A stretch of 64,000 nucleotides of DNA from Hyphomicrobiales bacterium (lineage in GTDB: Bacteria > Pseudomonadota > Alphaproteobacteria > Rhizobiales > Rhizobiaceae), in assembly GCA_900473795.1 (NCBI GenBank), contig UCMT01000052.1, positions 1-64,000 on the forward strand, in the 5' to 3' direction. The stretch's first letter is position 1. Every line of letters begins with the position of its first letter. Position numbers and translations under genes: made by a program. Under the pieces are notes generated by a model that searched no databases, had not been told where the DNA came from, and saw only the letters and a program-made list of their open reading frames with translations. Shown in pieces: positions 1-8,472 of the stretch.

Positions 1-1102
1 CTGCGCCACCTGCGCCGCCATCGCCCGCGCCGCCGCCGGCACCTGCGGTGTTGCCGCCGCCGGCACCGCCCGTGGCGTCGCCGCCATCACTGTCGACGAT
101 GACGGGGTCGATAAGACCGAGAACAACGCCAATGCCGGTGTTGGCAGCGCCGCCCGTGGCGTCACCACCGTCTCCGGCGTCCGAAGCGTCGCCGCCGTTG
201 GCGTTTCCGCCGTTTCCGCCGCCTGCGCCGTCGCCAGCCGTGTTGTTGCCGCCGTTGGTGCTGTCACCGGCAAAGGCCAAGCCAGCACCGAGCCCCAGAC
301 CGAGCCCCAGGCCGACGCCAAGACCTTCACCGCCGTTTCCGCCGCGGCCACCGTCACCGTTGCCGCCGTCGGCAGCGCCGGTTGATGCGGCTCCGCCGGT
401 GGCTGAACCACCGTCGGCATGGCCGCCTTCACTGATGCCTCCGGCTGCCAGACTGAGGGCTAGACCGCCAGCGCCGTCACCGCCAGCGCCAGCGCCGCCA
501 GTGGCATCACCGCCGCCTGCGCCATCGCCGCCATCGGCATCTGCGTCGCTACCGCCGTCGCCGCCGGAGCCGCCGCCGTTGATGCCGTCAGCTGCTGAAG
601 CCGATCCGCCACTGGCGTTGTTGTTGAGCTCGAACGTGCCGTCATTGCTGACCTCGGCGCTGCTCAGCTGATCGTTATCCTGGAGGTTGGCGACCTGGTT
701 GATGACGTTTGCGACGTCGTTGCCGGCGCCATCCAGGGCGTCGTTGAGAATATCGTCGAATTTGATGTTGAATACACCATCGACGGAGCTGCCGCCGCTG
801 ACGTCGATGTCAGCGAAGTCATCGTCGGAGGGCAGGTAGTCATCCAGACCAATATCCACCGTAACACCGACGTCAACGGTCGTCGTATTGACGTTTTCGT
901 TGGTGTTCTCGCTGGTGTTGAAATTGCCATTCAGGTTCCCATTTCCGTTGAGATTGAGGTTCCCGTTACCGTTGAGATTGCCGTTTCCGTTAAGATTGTA
1001 ATTTTCCGATTCCTGTTCTTGCTTTTGTTCCTGCTCCTGTTCTTGTTCCGGGTCGTCGTCGTAGAACTTCAGATCATGGTTGTTCCTGAGCTTGTCCGAC
1101 AT
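1..1102 (-). CDS. Gly/Asn-rich low-complexity protein (C-terminus beyond left edge)
   Basis: The frame is open from an ATG at 1102 to the left edge, at least 367 codons. An AAAGGA ribosome-binding site sits about 6 nt before the ATG. The N-terminus (MSDKLRNNHDLKFYDDD) is followed by a Gln/Glu run at about residues 19-32. Asn-Leu-Asn-Gly-Asn-Gly repeats fill about residues 36-62, then comes an acidic Asp-rich part to about 120. From about residue 170 the protein is almost only Gly, Ala, Asp, Ser and Asn, with a hydrophobic island of Gly-Leu-Gly-Leu-Gly repeats at about 263-277. I see no N-terminal signal peptide. The strict codon periodicity and good start support a real gene, although the opposite strand is also open because of the composition. 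The family is not one I recognise. A secreted or surface low-complexity protein is possible but only inferred. Confidence 0.72.
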   Translation of the reverse strand, partial: MSDKLRNNHDLKFYDDDPEQEQEQEQKQEQESENYNLNGNGNLNGNGNLNLNGNGNLNGNFNTSENTNENVNTTTVDVGVTVDIGLDDYLPSDDDFADIDVSGGSSVDGVFNIKFDDILNDALDGAGNDVANVINQVANLQDNDQLSSAEVSNDGTFELNNNASGGSASAADGINGGGSGGDGGSDADADGGDGAGGGDATGGAGAGGDGAGGLALSLAAGGISEGGHADGGSATGGAASTGAADGGNGDGGRGGNGGEGLGVGLGLGLGLGAGLAFAGDSTNGGNNTAGDGAGGGNGGNANGGDASDAGDGGDATGGAANTGIGVVLGLIDPVIVDSDGGDATGGAGGGNTAGAGGGAGDGGAGGA

Positions 1103-1994
1103 TGTCGTGTCCTTTTTCTGGATCCGCGACAGCTTGACCGTTATTCATCTTCTATACGGTCTTGACCGCGCAGATATCGTTGCTCGAAAAGCGGGCATGC
1201 CTCGCAAGACCGCCTGCTGCTGTTTCCAAAGTCGTGATTAATCGATTGACTGCTCCTCCCTGAATATTGGTGAGAGGGGTCGCCTGATTGAGGCTCGCTA
1301 CACTGAGCCGACGCACCCCGAAACGGCCCATAGACGCAAGCCGCGACAGAGAGACTGTGACTCTTGGATGGAGAAGGTAAGTTGCTCTTTAGAGCTAGTA
1401 CCCCCACTACGCGTGGTATCCAAGATGGAACGAAGCGCGTTAGTCATCTCTTACGGAGGGCTGCTTCACGCCCACCGGGTGCTGGGCGTTGCGGGTGGCG
1501 CACTATCGCGACGTTGTCGCCGACAGGATGCGGACAGGCACGGCGACCGCAGATGAAAACCCGTTTTCCTGATGGGATGAAGATACTTACGTGTTGCGGG
1601 GATGAGATCCCCCACCGTGATGCGCATGCGCAGAACCGCGGATCATCAGTCGTGGATTACCCCGCGCCAGGTCTGCTACCCCCTTGAGTCAAGTATTTTC
1701 GGGAAAAGTGCACCAAAGACGTAGCCCCTGTTCCCAACTGCCTCTTAGTGCTGACCTATACTTTACCCTCTTGAGAGAGCGGGGGGATGCCACCTGGTAG
1801 TTCATTCGATCTATTTCCAACCGAGGTTCTTTGGTTTACGGTTTTTGAGACGGGGGAGAGAGCAGCCGCACACTTCCGCGATACCGCATCCGGGGAGGCA
1901 GGCTAGATGATGCATATTGCGCCTCGCGTACAGCATGCCGCCAATTCGCCGGGCGGATACCTTTGTTCGAGCGCTGATCTGGTGCCGGGCGACG
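1103..1994. other. Intergenic region, no convincing gene
   Basis: About 890 bases separate the left-edge gene from the next plus-strand gene. Short open frames exist on both strands but none has family resemblance or a convincing start. The part next to 1102 must hold the promoter of the left-edge gene. A small GCCCA/TGGGC hairpin lies near 1471-1488. I see no tRNA or other RNA gene. Confidence 0.5.
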
Positions 1995-2477
1995 ATGCGT
2001 AGGTTCCAGGACATCCTGCTCCTGCTGGGGCAGTTGAATTATACTTGGACAAATACCGAAAGCCTGCTGATTCACATGATTGCGGGGCTCGCCCTGTCGG
2101 ACAAGGAGACGGCAATCGTCATCTTTCTGACGCTGAACACGCCTCGCGCGCGGATTGATCTCGTGGAGCGTTTGGCCAAGATGCAGAAAACCCCGGCCGA
2201 TTGCCGGAGCGAAATTCTCGACGTGACACGGCGCTTGTCCGAGGAGGCCAAACTTCGAAACAAGTACAATCACTGTATCTATTCATTTGATCCGGATAGC
2301 GGTCGGGGACTAACGCAATCGATGCGGATTTTCGAAAGCAAGGATGAGATAAAATACGGGAAGATCGAAGAGCTTGATGATCAGGAGATCAACCGGATTA
2401 GGGCAAGCATAAAGTCCCTGATCGACATAAATCAGTGCTTTTGGAGAATCACCGAGAAATACGGTTTTCCGAGGTAA
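1995..2477 (+). CDS. Conserved hypothetical protein, about 160 aa
   Basis: A helical, soluble-looking protein that I recall only as an unnamed hypothetical family in proteobacteria. The N-terminus reads MRRFQDILLLLGQLNYTWTN and is followed by an Ala/Leu-rich helix and a block with TLNTPRARIDLVERLAK. A conserved-looking RNKYNHCIYSFD motif lies near the middle, and the C-terminus is charged. No signal peptide or true membrane helix is seen. The frame stays open upstream to an ATG at 1917, but the residues before MRRFQ look non-conserved, so the start at 1995 is preferred. The ribosome-binding site is weak. The gene stands alone between a long spacer and a broken cupin gene. Function unknown. 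Confidence 0.65.
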   Translation: MRRFQDILLLLGQLNYTWTNTESLLIHMIAGLALSDKETAIVIFLTLNTPRARIDLVERLAKMQKTPADCRSEILDVTRRLSEEAKLRNKYNHCIYSFDPDSGRGLTQSMRIFESKDEIKYGKIEELDDQEINRIRASIKSLIDINQCFWRITEKYGFPR

Positions 2478-2683
2478 GCTGTGAACAACAAACAAGAATG
2501 AGCGGTCAGCCTGATAGACGGCCGAAATCGACTCGAGGCCAGGATCAAGCCGTTGATAAATCTGGAGCCGGTAGCGGCTTCATTGAAGCCCTGACCGGGC
2601 TGCGGAGACGTGACGGCCAGACTGGCAGGCGTGCTTTTACTGCACAAGACTATCGTGCCGAGTGAAGCCGATGGAGGAGCGGG

Positions 2684-3141
2684 ATGGCAGAACCGGGGAG
2701 CAGTGCGCCCGGAACCCAAGGAGACTGCGCACTCGAGGTGTTCGGCGAGACAGTGATCATCCGCCGCGATCCAGGCGGCGCGCTCGACGTGGCCGTGATC
2801 GAGGAGATCGTGCCGCCAGGCGTGGCTGCACCGCTGCACCGCCATGGCCGGGAGGATGAAATTTCCTACGTGATCGCAGGCGCGTTCCGAATCTGGCGTG
2901 GCAACGAGTGTTCGACGTCGGCCCTGGCGGTATCGCATTGTTACCCCGCCATCAGGTCCACTCCTTCAAGAACATTGGTACGATCCCCGGCCGCCTCTTG
3001 ACCGTCATCGTACCCGCAGGCTTTGAACGCTTCTTCGAGGTGGTTGCCGAGCGCCGTCTCGGAAACGGGAACCTGGACGAGATTGCGACTGTCGCGGCGT
3101 GCGAGTTTGGGCTGGAGATACTGGGACCGCCGCCAGGCTGA
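2684..3141 (+). pseudogene. Cupin-domain protein broken by a one-base deletion
   Basis: The first frame (from 2684, with a GGAGGAGCGGG ribosome-binding site) encodes a cupin N-terminal half: VIEEIVPPG, then the metal-site segment PLHRHGREDE, then YVIAGAFRIWRGNE. The second half (FDVGPGGIALLPRHQVHSFKNIG and the tail up to LGPPPG) continues in another frame starting near 2905. Inserting one G at about 2908 (GAGTGTTC to GAGGTGTTC) joins the two halves into a single protein of about 152 aa with E-V-F-D-V-G at the junction. So either a single-base deletion inactivated the gene, or the base was lost in sequencing. Small cupins of this sort have very varied roles, and no function can be assigned here. 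Confidence 0.8.
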
Positions 3142-3232
3142 GTTCCGGCCCATGTCGGTACTTGAGTCGTTGTATGAACAAGGGTTTTTCGGCCACCAGG
3201 CCAAAAGCAGAATTCGTGAGTGGGGTGTAGAG

Positions 3233-3577
3233 GTGGAACAGAACTCGGAGATCGGCCCAGCCAGACCTGACGACTTCACTGCCATTCGAGCCTTGTGCAA
3301 CGGCTTCATCGACTGGTGCCGGTCGCGCTATGGGGAGAACGCCTGGTTCGTCGACCGCTACTACACGCCAGAAGCATGGGCCGCGCTCCTGGACAGTCTG
3401 CCGAGGCTCCACTCGGCTCCCGATGGGGAGATCCTTGTTGCCCGCCTGAACGGAAAGGTTTACCCGTTTTTTACCTGCACCTGGGGGCCGCCTCACAGAA
3501 GGACTATCAATGCATTTTTCAGGGGTCGCATGGCCTACCTCCAAGCGGCTCTTGCACTGCCCACAAGAGCCCAATAA
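3233..3577 (+). pseudogene. Truncated GNAT acetyltransferase
   Basis: From a possible GTG start at 3233 the frame encodes a typical GNAT N-terminal half. IGPARPDDFTAIRALCNGF is followed by a segment with WFVDRYYTPEAWAALLDSLPRLH and then GEILVARLNGKV, the beta strand that precedes the acetyl-CoA-binding region. After about position 3465 the resemblance stops abruptly. The residues that follow look random, and no Q/RxxGxG/A acetyl-CoA loop is present. The frame also extends upstream into the broken cupin gene, without family resemblance there. The truncation point lies about 130 bases from the end of a sulfatase fragment on the other strand, which suggests a deletion or rearrangement junction. 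Confidence 0.7.
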
Positions 3578-3590
3578 CACCAACTATCTG

Positions 3591-3716
3591 ACTGCTTCGT
3601 CGAAGTAGAAGAACTCCTTTCGGGGCGCTTCAGCGGTTTCGGACTTGAAGAACGGCAAGAAATTGTAGCCGTCTAGATGGGTCTTGAAGGTTTTTTCGCC
3701 GATTTTTTGCCCTTCC
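3591..3716 (-). pseudogene. Fragment of a second arylsulfatase
   Basis: Read on the minus strand this stretch encodes LLEGQKIGEKTFKTHLDGYN followed by FLPFFKSETAEAPRKEFFYF and then DEAVR and a stop. It aligns directly with the segment KTFKVHLDGYNLMPFLSGSA of the intact arylsulfatase just upstream (3929-5554) but is clearly diverged, so it is a paralogue remnant, not a recent copy. Only about 40 codons remain of a gene that would be about 550 codons long. It suggests that a tandem pair of sulfatase genes once stood here and that one was almost wholly deleted. Confidence 0.8.
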
Positions 3717-3726
3717 AGCAGCAACC

Positions 3727-3761
3727 GGCGAGAACCCGGCCTCAGCAGCCGGGTTCCCGCC
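3727..3761 (-). terminator. Hairpin downstream of the arylsulfatase gene
   Basis: A strong inverted repeat: GAACCCGGC and GCCGGGTTC around a 7-base loop, extended by GGCG/CGCC after one mismatch. It lies about 170 bases past the sulfatase stop codon. No T-tract follows on either strand, so rho-independent termination is uncertain. Confidence 0.45.
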
Positions 3762-3928
3762 GTAGATTGGCTCCGACGGGAGCGGTACCGAATGCGGTTG
3801 CGAACCCGTTAGCAATCAATGCGCGTCTCATGCCCAACCTCCGACATCGATTGACGGGGCATTCCCAGAGGAAGTGGCTCCCGTTGGGAGCCACTATAGC
3901 TACGCACCTGGAGGCGGTTGTTGCGAGA

Positions 3929-5554
3929 TCAGTTCCTCTGAGCAGACAGTTTTTTCATGACCGCGTCGAGATTGAAGCTCGCAGGCTTTTGCCGGATAGG
4001 AAATTCCTGAAAACTCTCCAGCCAATTGGCAACGACCGCCTGCGACGGAACGACGACGAAGGCCCGGTCGAAAAACCACTTTTCATACTCCATGGATGTG
4101 TCGCCACGTTCGAAAGGGTCCGACCTCAAGTTGAAGAGAAGAGGTGCCCGCAGCTCAGTAAAGGGTTGCCGCCATACGCCAACGCCCTCGTGATCCTGCG
4201 ACTTGAAGACAACCTTCCAATTCTCCACACGCACGGCAACTAGCTCGCCGTCGTCGTTCCAGTAAAGGAAATCGCGCCTGGGAGTCTCGTTGGCGCTGCC
4301 GGAGAGGAACGGCATCAGGTTGTAGCCGTCGAGATGGACCTTGAAAGTTTTCGGACCAGCGGTGTAGCCCGCCAGGCATTTCGCGACGATGTCCGGTTCA
4401 CCAGCCGCTGCACAGAAGGTTGGGATGAGGTCGTAGTGCGAAAACGCATCGTTGTGGACGGTCCCTGGCTTGATGACACCGGGCCAGCGAATGCAAGTCG
4501 GAACCCGAAAGCCGCCCTCCCAATTGGTCGCTTTCTCTCCACGGAAAGGTGTGTTGCCACCGTCCGGCCATGTCATGACTTCTGCGCCATTATCGCTGGT
4601 GTAGACGACGATAGTGTTGTCAGCGATGCCAAGATCGTCGAGTTTCTTCAAGAGCTGCCCAACATGGCCATCGTGCTCGACCATGCCGTCTGGATAGATG
4701 CCCAACCCGGTTTTGCCGTCGGACTCCGGCTTGAGATGCGTGTTGACGTGCATGCGGCTTGAGTTGAAATAGCAGAACCAGGGGGTGTCCGCGTTCTGCT
4801 TGCGGTCGATGAAGTTGAGGGCCGCCGCCAGGAACTCCTCATCAACAGTCTCCATGCGCTTCTTGGTCAGCGGCCCGGTATCTTCCACTTTCCCGTCGGC
4901 CGATGCCTTGATGACCCCGCGCGGGCCAAAGCGCTTCCCGAATTCCGGGCTCTTCGGATAGTCTGGGTTTTCCGGCTCCTCTTCGGCATTGAGATGGTAG
5001 AGGTTTCCAAAGAACTCATCGAAGCCATGGTTGGTCGGCAGGAACTCGTCCTGGTCTCCGAGATGGTTCTTGCCAAACTGACCCGTCGCGTAGCCAAGTG
5101 CCTTAAGGAACTCCGCGACGGTCGGGTCTTCAGACCGAAGCCCGATGTCAGCACCGGGGAGCCCGACTTTTGTAAGGCCTGTCCGGATCGGTGACTGCCC
5201 GGTAATGAATGCAGCACGTCCGGCCGTGCAGCTCTGCTCGCCGTACCAGTCGGTGAACATAGCACCTTCGTTGCCGATACGGTCGATATTGGGCGTCCGG
5301 TAACCCATCATCCCGCGATGGTAGATGCTTGGGTTAAACCAGCCGATATCATCTCCCATGATCATCAGGATGTTTGGCTTCTTGGTCCCGCTCGTTGCGG
5401 GAGCAGAAGTTTGCTGCGCGGACACGGAGCCTGTGACCAGCGGTGACAGCGCGGTCGCGGCCAACGCCGTTGTGGCGACCAGGATGCTGCGCCGACTGAG
5501 ATTGGGCCCCTCGGGATATTCCGAAACCTGAGTATCGCCAGAGTTATCTGTCAT
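3929..5554 (-). CDS. Tat-exported Cys-type arylsulfatase
   Basis: A 541-aa sulfatase of the alkaline-phosphatase superfamily, hydrolysing sulfate esters in the periplasm. The start at 5554 is set by GGAGGAAACGCTC just before the ATG; the frame also reaches a weaker ATG at 5578. The N-terminus carries a twin-arginine signal (SRRSILVATTALAATAL, Arg at about 21-22). The mature part opens with PNILMIMGDDIGW, giving the two metal-binding Asp near 68-69. The sulfatase signature CTAGR lies at about 109-113; its Cys is the residue converted to formylglycine in this family. Later motifs include FGKNHLGD, YTSDNGAE and HYDLIPTF. A diverged fragment of a second sulfatase follows downstream. The natural substrate is unknown. 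Neighbourhoods combining such sulfatases with DUF1254 proteins are, from memory, common in soil bacteria. Confidence 0.95.
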   Translation of the reverse strand: MTDNSGDTQVSEYPEGPNLSRRSILVATTALAATALSPLVTGSVSAQQTSAPATSGTKKPNILMIMGDDIGWFNPSIYHRGMMGYRTPNIDRIGNEGAMFTDWYGEQSCTAGRAAFITGQSPIRTGLTKVGLPGADIGLRSEDPTVAEFLKALGYATGQFGKNHLGDQDEFLPTNHGFDEFFGNLYHLNAEEEPENPDYPKSPEFGKRFGPRGVIKASADGKVEDTGPLTKKRMETVDEEFLAAALNFIDRKQNADTPWFCYFNSSRMHVNTHLKPESDGKTGLGIYPDGMVEHDGHVGQLLKKLDDLGIADNTIVVYTSDNGAEVMTWPDGGNTPFRGEKATNWEGGFRVPTCIRWPGVIKPGTVHNDAFSHYDLIPTFCAAAGEPDIVAKCLAGYTAGPKTFKVHLDGYNLMPFLSGSANETPRRDFLYWNDDGELVAVRVENWKVVFKSQDHEGVGVWRQPFTELRAPLLFNLRSDPFERGDTSMEYEKWFFDRAFVVVPSQAVVANWLESFQEFPIRQKPASFNLDAVMKKLSAQRN

Positions 5555-5842
5555 GAGCGTTTCCTCCGTTAACTTCATAGGGAACGGTGTTCCCGGCAGA
5601 CTAAACGTTTCGAGGACGTCACCACGCGCGGTGTTGGGACCGTCGTTTTACCGGTCTAAGCACGACAATTTCTTCATCATACACCTATTCTCGTTTTCGG
5701 GCGTGAGCTTGATCAGGTCTTCAGCCCTCCTGAAGGCAAGGAACGCGCGGACAAACTTGCGGAAAGAACGCCTTTCGATCCAGAGCGGCAAACGTGTATG
5801 ATCAGCGGATGGTGGTACCGAACGGATTCGTGGAGGATTGGG
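5555..5842. promoter_or_regulatory. Divergent promoter region of sulfatase and SphA-like pseudogene
   Basis: About 290 bases between the minus-strand sulfatase gene and the plus-strand outer-membrane pseudogene must contain both promoters. A small inverted repeat CTTCAG/CTGAAG lies near 5718-5735. No clear -35/-10 pair can be singled out. Confidence 0.35.
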
Positions 5843-6834
5843 ATGGTAGGCCTCAAATGCTTATCTTCTAAACGCTATTACCAAGTCGGCATCTTGGTTG
5901 TTGGGTTTTCGGGGGCATTGGCAGCGTCATCGCCCGCTTTGGCCGACGAGAGCGGCATCCGCGTCTGGTTGCCTGGAACTTAAGGCAGTTTCGCGGCCAT
6001 GCCGGGAGAGCCCGGCTGGTCGTTCGCTACGCTCTACATTCACCCCTCAGCGAGCGCCGGGGCAGATGTCCGGTTTCCGCGCGGCGGCAATATCGATGTC
6101 GGCATCGACGGCCGTGGTGACCTATTTGCCTTCGGGCCAACCTACACCTTCGATCAACCCTTTCTCGGTGGCCAGGCATCGTTGAGCGTCCTTGCAATCG
6201 CGGGGCGCAACAATGCGTCAGTTGACGCAAGATTGACCGGCCCGGGCGGCGGTATGATCTCCGGGAGTCGCAGCGCGTCGGTAACCGCTTTCGGCGATGT
6301 TCTCCCGCAGTTCACCGTCAAACGGAATGACGGCACCAACAACTATATGACCTACCTCATGGGGCTGCTTCCAGTCGGCTCCTATGACCCGGATCGCCTC
6401 GCCAATCTCGGCCTTGGCCATGGCGCGGTCGACGCGGGAACAGGCTACACCTACCTCGACCCGGCGACCGGACGCGAATTCTCAATTGTGGGTGGCCTGA
6501 CAATTTCGAAAACCCGGACACCGATTGCTAGAACGGCATTGACGGCCATATCGACTGGGCGGCATCGCAATTCCTGAACGAACACGTCCAGGTCGGCCTA
6601 GTCCGCTACGCTTTCCAGCAGTTGACAGGTGACAGCGGCGACGGGGCGACACTGGGCGACTTCAAGTCGCGCGTCTTCGGCGTCGGTCCGCAGGTCGGCT
6701 ACAAGTTCAATGCCAGCGACACCACCGACGGCTATATCAATCTGAAGGGCTACTACGAGTTCGGCGCAAAGAACCGTGCCGAAGGGTGGAATCTTTGGCT
6801 GACGCTGGCCTTCTCAGCAGCGGCTCAGAAGTAG
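5843..6834 (+). pseudogene. SphA/MetA-type outer-membrane protein, degraded
   Basis: A gene of about 330 codons of the SphA / phenol-MetA-pathway family (predicted beta-barrel proteins found with hydrophobic-substrate catabolism), now broken. It starts at an ATG at 5843 with TGGAGGATTGGG before it and has a signal peptide (VGILVVGFSGALAASSPALA). Three lesions are visible. There is an in-frame TAA at 5981-5983, where the family has an aromatic residue. A deletion of about 4 bases near 6500 shifts the frame. In the restored frame a TAG stands at 6528-6530. After it the family pattern resumes (NGIDGHIDWAASQFLNEHVQ, then VGLVRYAFQQLTGDSGDG) and runs to the natural end at 6834. With three independent defects this is genuine decay and not a sequencing slip. 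Confidence 0.82.
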
Positions 6835-7060
6835 GAGAACAATTCGCAGGAGGCTATAGTGGCCTTGTTCCGGCGGAAGTCGACGACGCTGATACTCACC
6901 GCCTTCTTTGGGCAGGACCTGTCGTAGCTGGGGTTGCCCCGACAAGCCCCGTGACTTCAACATCGAAGGTTGCGGGTCGATTCATAGAAACCAGCGTCCC
7001 GAACAGTTATCCGTCGGGAGCAGCTGGAGGCTTTCATTGTAGAAAGACAGGGTGTGCACC

Positions 7061-8461
7061 ATGGCTCGAATTATGTTGATCCTACTAGCCCTTGTATCTT
7101 CGATGGGATGCGCGTCGGCGAAGGACCTCTCCGCCAGTGACCTCAATGCTCGCGTTATCGAGCGCCGCGCCTTCGAGGCGGTCATCTGGGGAATGCCTGC
7201 GGTGAACTATGACCTCATGTACCAGCAAATGCTGAACCTTGGCGGCAAGCCCAATCAGATTGTCTATTGGTCAGGGCTGTTCGACTGGCAAAACCAGACG
7301 CTGACGCCCAATCCCGACGTCATCTACCTGATGGCATTCTTCAACACCAAGGACGGGCCTGTGGTGATCGAGATTCCACCGGCAGGCGATGGTGTCATCA
7401 ACGGCAGCATCATGGACCCGTGGCAAGCCGCCATCGAAGATGTCGGGCCTGCTGGCGTCGATAAGGGTGTGGGCGGAAAGTATCTGGTCCTACCACCGGA
7501 CAACAAGATGGCAGTGCCAGATGGTTACATCCCGCTACCCTCTGCGAATTACCAAGGCTACGCGCTGCTACGGTCCATTCCAAAGACCGGCAACAAAGCC
7601 GATGTCGAGGCGGCCGTAGACTATGGCAAGCGGATCAGGCTCTACCCGTTTAACCAGGCTGCCAATCCCCCCAAAACGGTCTTCCTCGATGCCCTCGGCA
7701 CCGTCTACGATTCCGCAATTCCGTACGATCTGCGCTTTTTTCAATCCCTTGATCGCTTCGTGCAGAGCGAACCCTGGCTCGTCCGAGACAAGGCAATGAT
7801 CGACCAGTTAAGGTCGCTCGGCATTGAGAAGGGCAAACTGTTCCAACCCGACGCGGCAACGCAAGCCATCTTGAGGGAGTCGGCGGCAGAGGCACATGCA
7901 TGGCTGGATTGGCAATATGAAACCACCTTCGCGCCCTATTACGAAGGACGCCAGTGGGTTCTTCCAATAGCGCCCGATGCGATTAAGGGGCTTCAGAGCC
8001 AGTATTCGGACCCTGACAGCTACGCTGTCGATGGACGCGGCGTCACTTATACGATGGCGTTTTTCAGCAACAAGCATTCCGGCATCGGTCAGTTCTATTT
8101 GATGACGATCAAGGACAAGCACGGCCGACCCTTCGAGGGCTCCAGCACCTATCGCCTCACAATCCCCGCGCATGCCCCTGTCAAACAATATTGGTCGGCC
8201 ACCGCTTATGATCGAGCCACCCACACCCTCATTCGCGGCCAGAAAACGCTTAGTCGATCCTCGCTCAGCCCCGGCCTGGCGAAGAACGCCGACGGATCGG
8301 TGGACGTCTTTTTCGGCCCCACAGCTCCAGACGGCAAGGAAGCGAACTGGGTGCCGACAGACCCGAGCGGCAAGTTCGAGGTGCTGTTCCGGTTCTACGG
8401 ACCAGAGAAGCCGGTGTTCGACAGGACATGGATGCTGAGTGATATCGAAAAGGTCAACTGA
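7061..8461 (+). CDS. Exported DUF1254/DUF1214 protein, first copy
   Basis: A 466-aa protein with a signal peptide (MARIMLILLALVSSMGCASA) and the two-part architecture of this family. The N-terminal DUF1254 half carries EAVIWGMPAVNYDLMYQQM, then NPDVIYLMAFFNTKDGPVVI and GVGGKYLVLPP. The C-terminal DUF1214 half carries YRLTIPAHAPVKQYWSATAY and ends with the family-typical VLFRFYGPEKPVFDRTW. The ATG at 7061 is preferred over a GTG three codons earlier. The biochemical role of the family is not established; it is usually predicted to be periplasmic. Its neighbours are the sulfatase, the degraded outer-membrane protein and a second DUF1254 gene 11 bases downstream, with which it forms an operon. 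Confidence 0.9.
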   Translation: MARIMLILLALVSSMGCASAKDLSASDLNARVIERRAFEAVIWGMPAVNYDLMYQQMLNLGGKPNQIVYWSGLFDWQNQTLTPNPDVIYLMAFFNTKDGPVVIEIPPAGDGVINGSIMDPWQAAIEDVGPAGVDKGVGGKYLVLPPDNKMAVPDGYIPLPSANYQGYALLRSIPKTGNKADVEAAVDYGKRIRLYPFNQAANPPKTVFLDALGTVYDSAIPYDLRFFQSLDRFVQSEPWLVRDKAMIDQLRSLGIEKGKLFQPDAATQAILRESAAEAHAWLDWQYETTFAPYYEGRQWVLPIAPDAIKGLQSQYSDPDSYAVDGRGVTYTMAFFSNKHSGIGQFYLMTIKDKHGRPFEGSSTYRLTIPAHAPVKQYWSATAYDRATHTLIRGQKTLSRSSLSPGLAKNADGSVDVFFGPTAPDGKEANWVPTDPSGKFEVLFRFYGPEKPVFDRTWMLSDIEKVN

Positions 8462-8472
8462 GGGAGGCTGCT

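Noticed and set aside
48-671. Pro-rich plus-strand reading frame opposite the left-edge gene
   Set aside because: It is the mirror of the Gly-rich minus-strand gene. GC-rich Gly codons read as Pro on the other strand, and it has no ribosome-binding site or family.
3677-4243. Plus-strand open frame over the 3' end of the sulfatase gene
   Set aside because: It is antisense to a well-supported gene and has no family resemblance.
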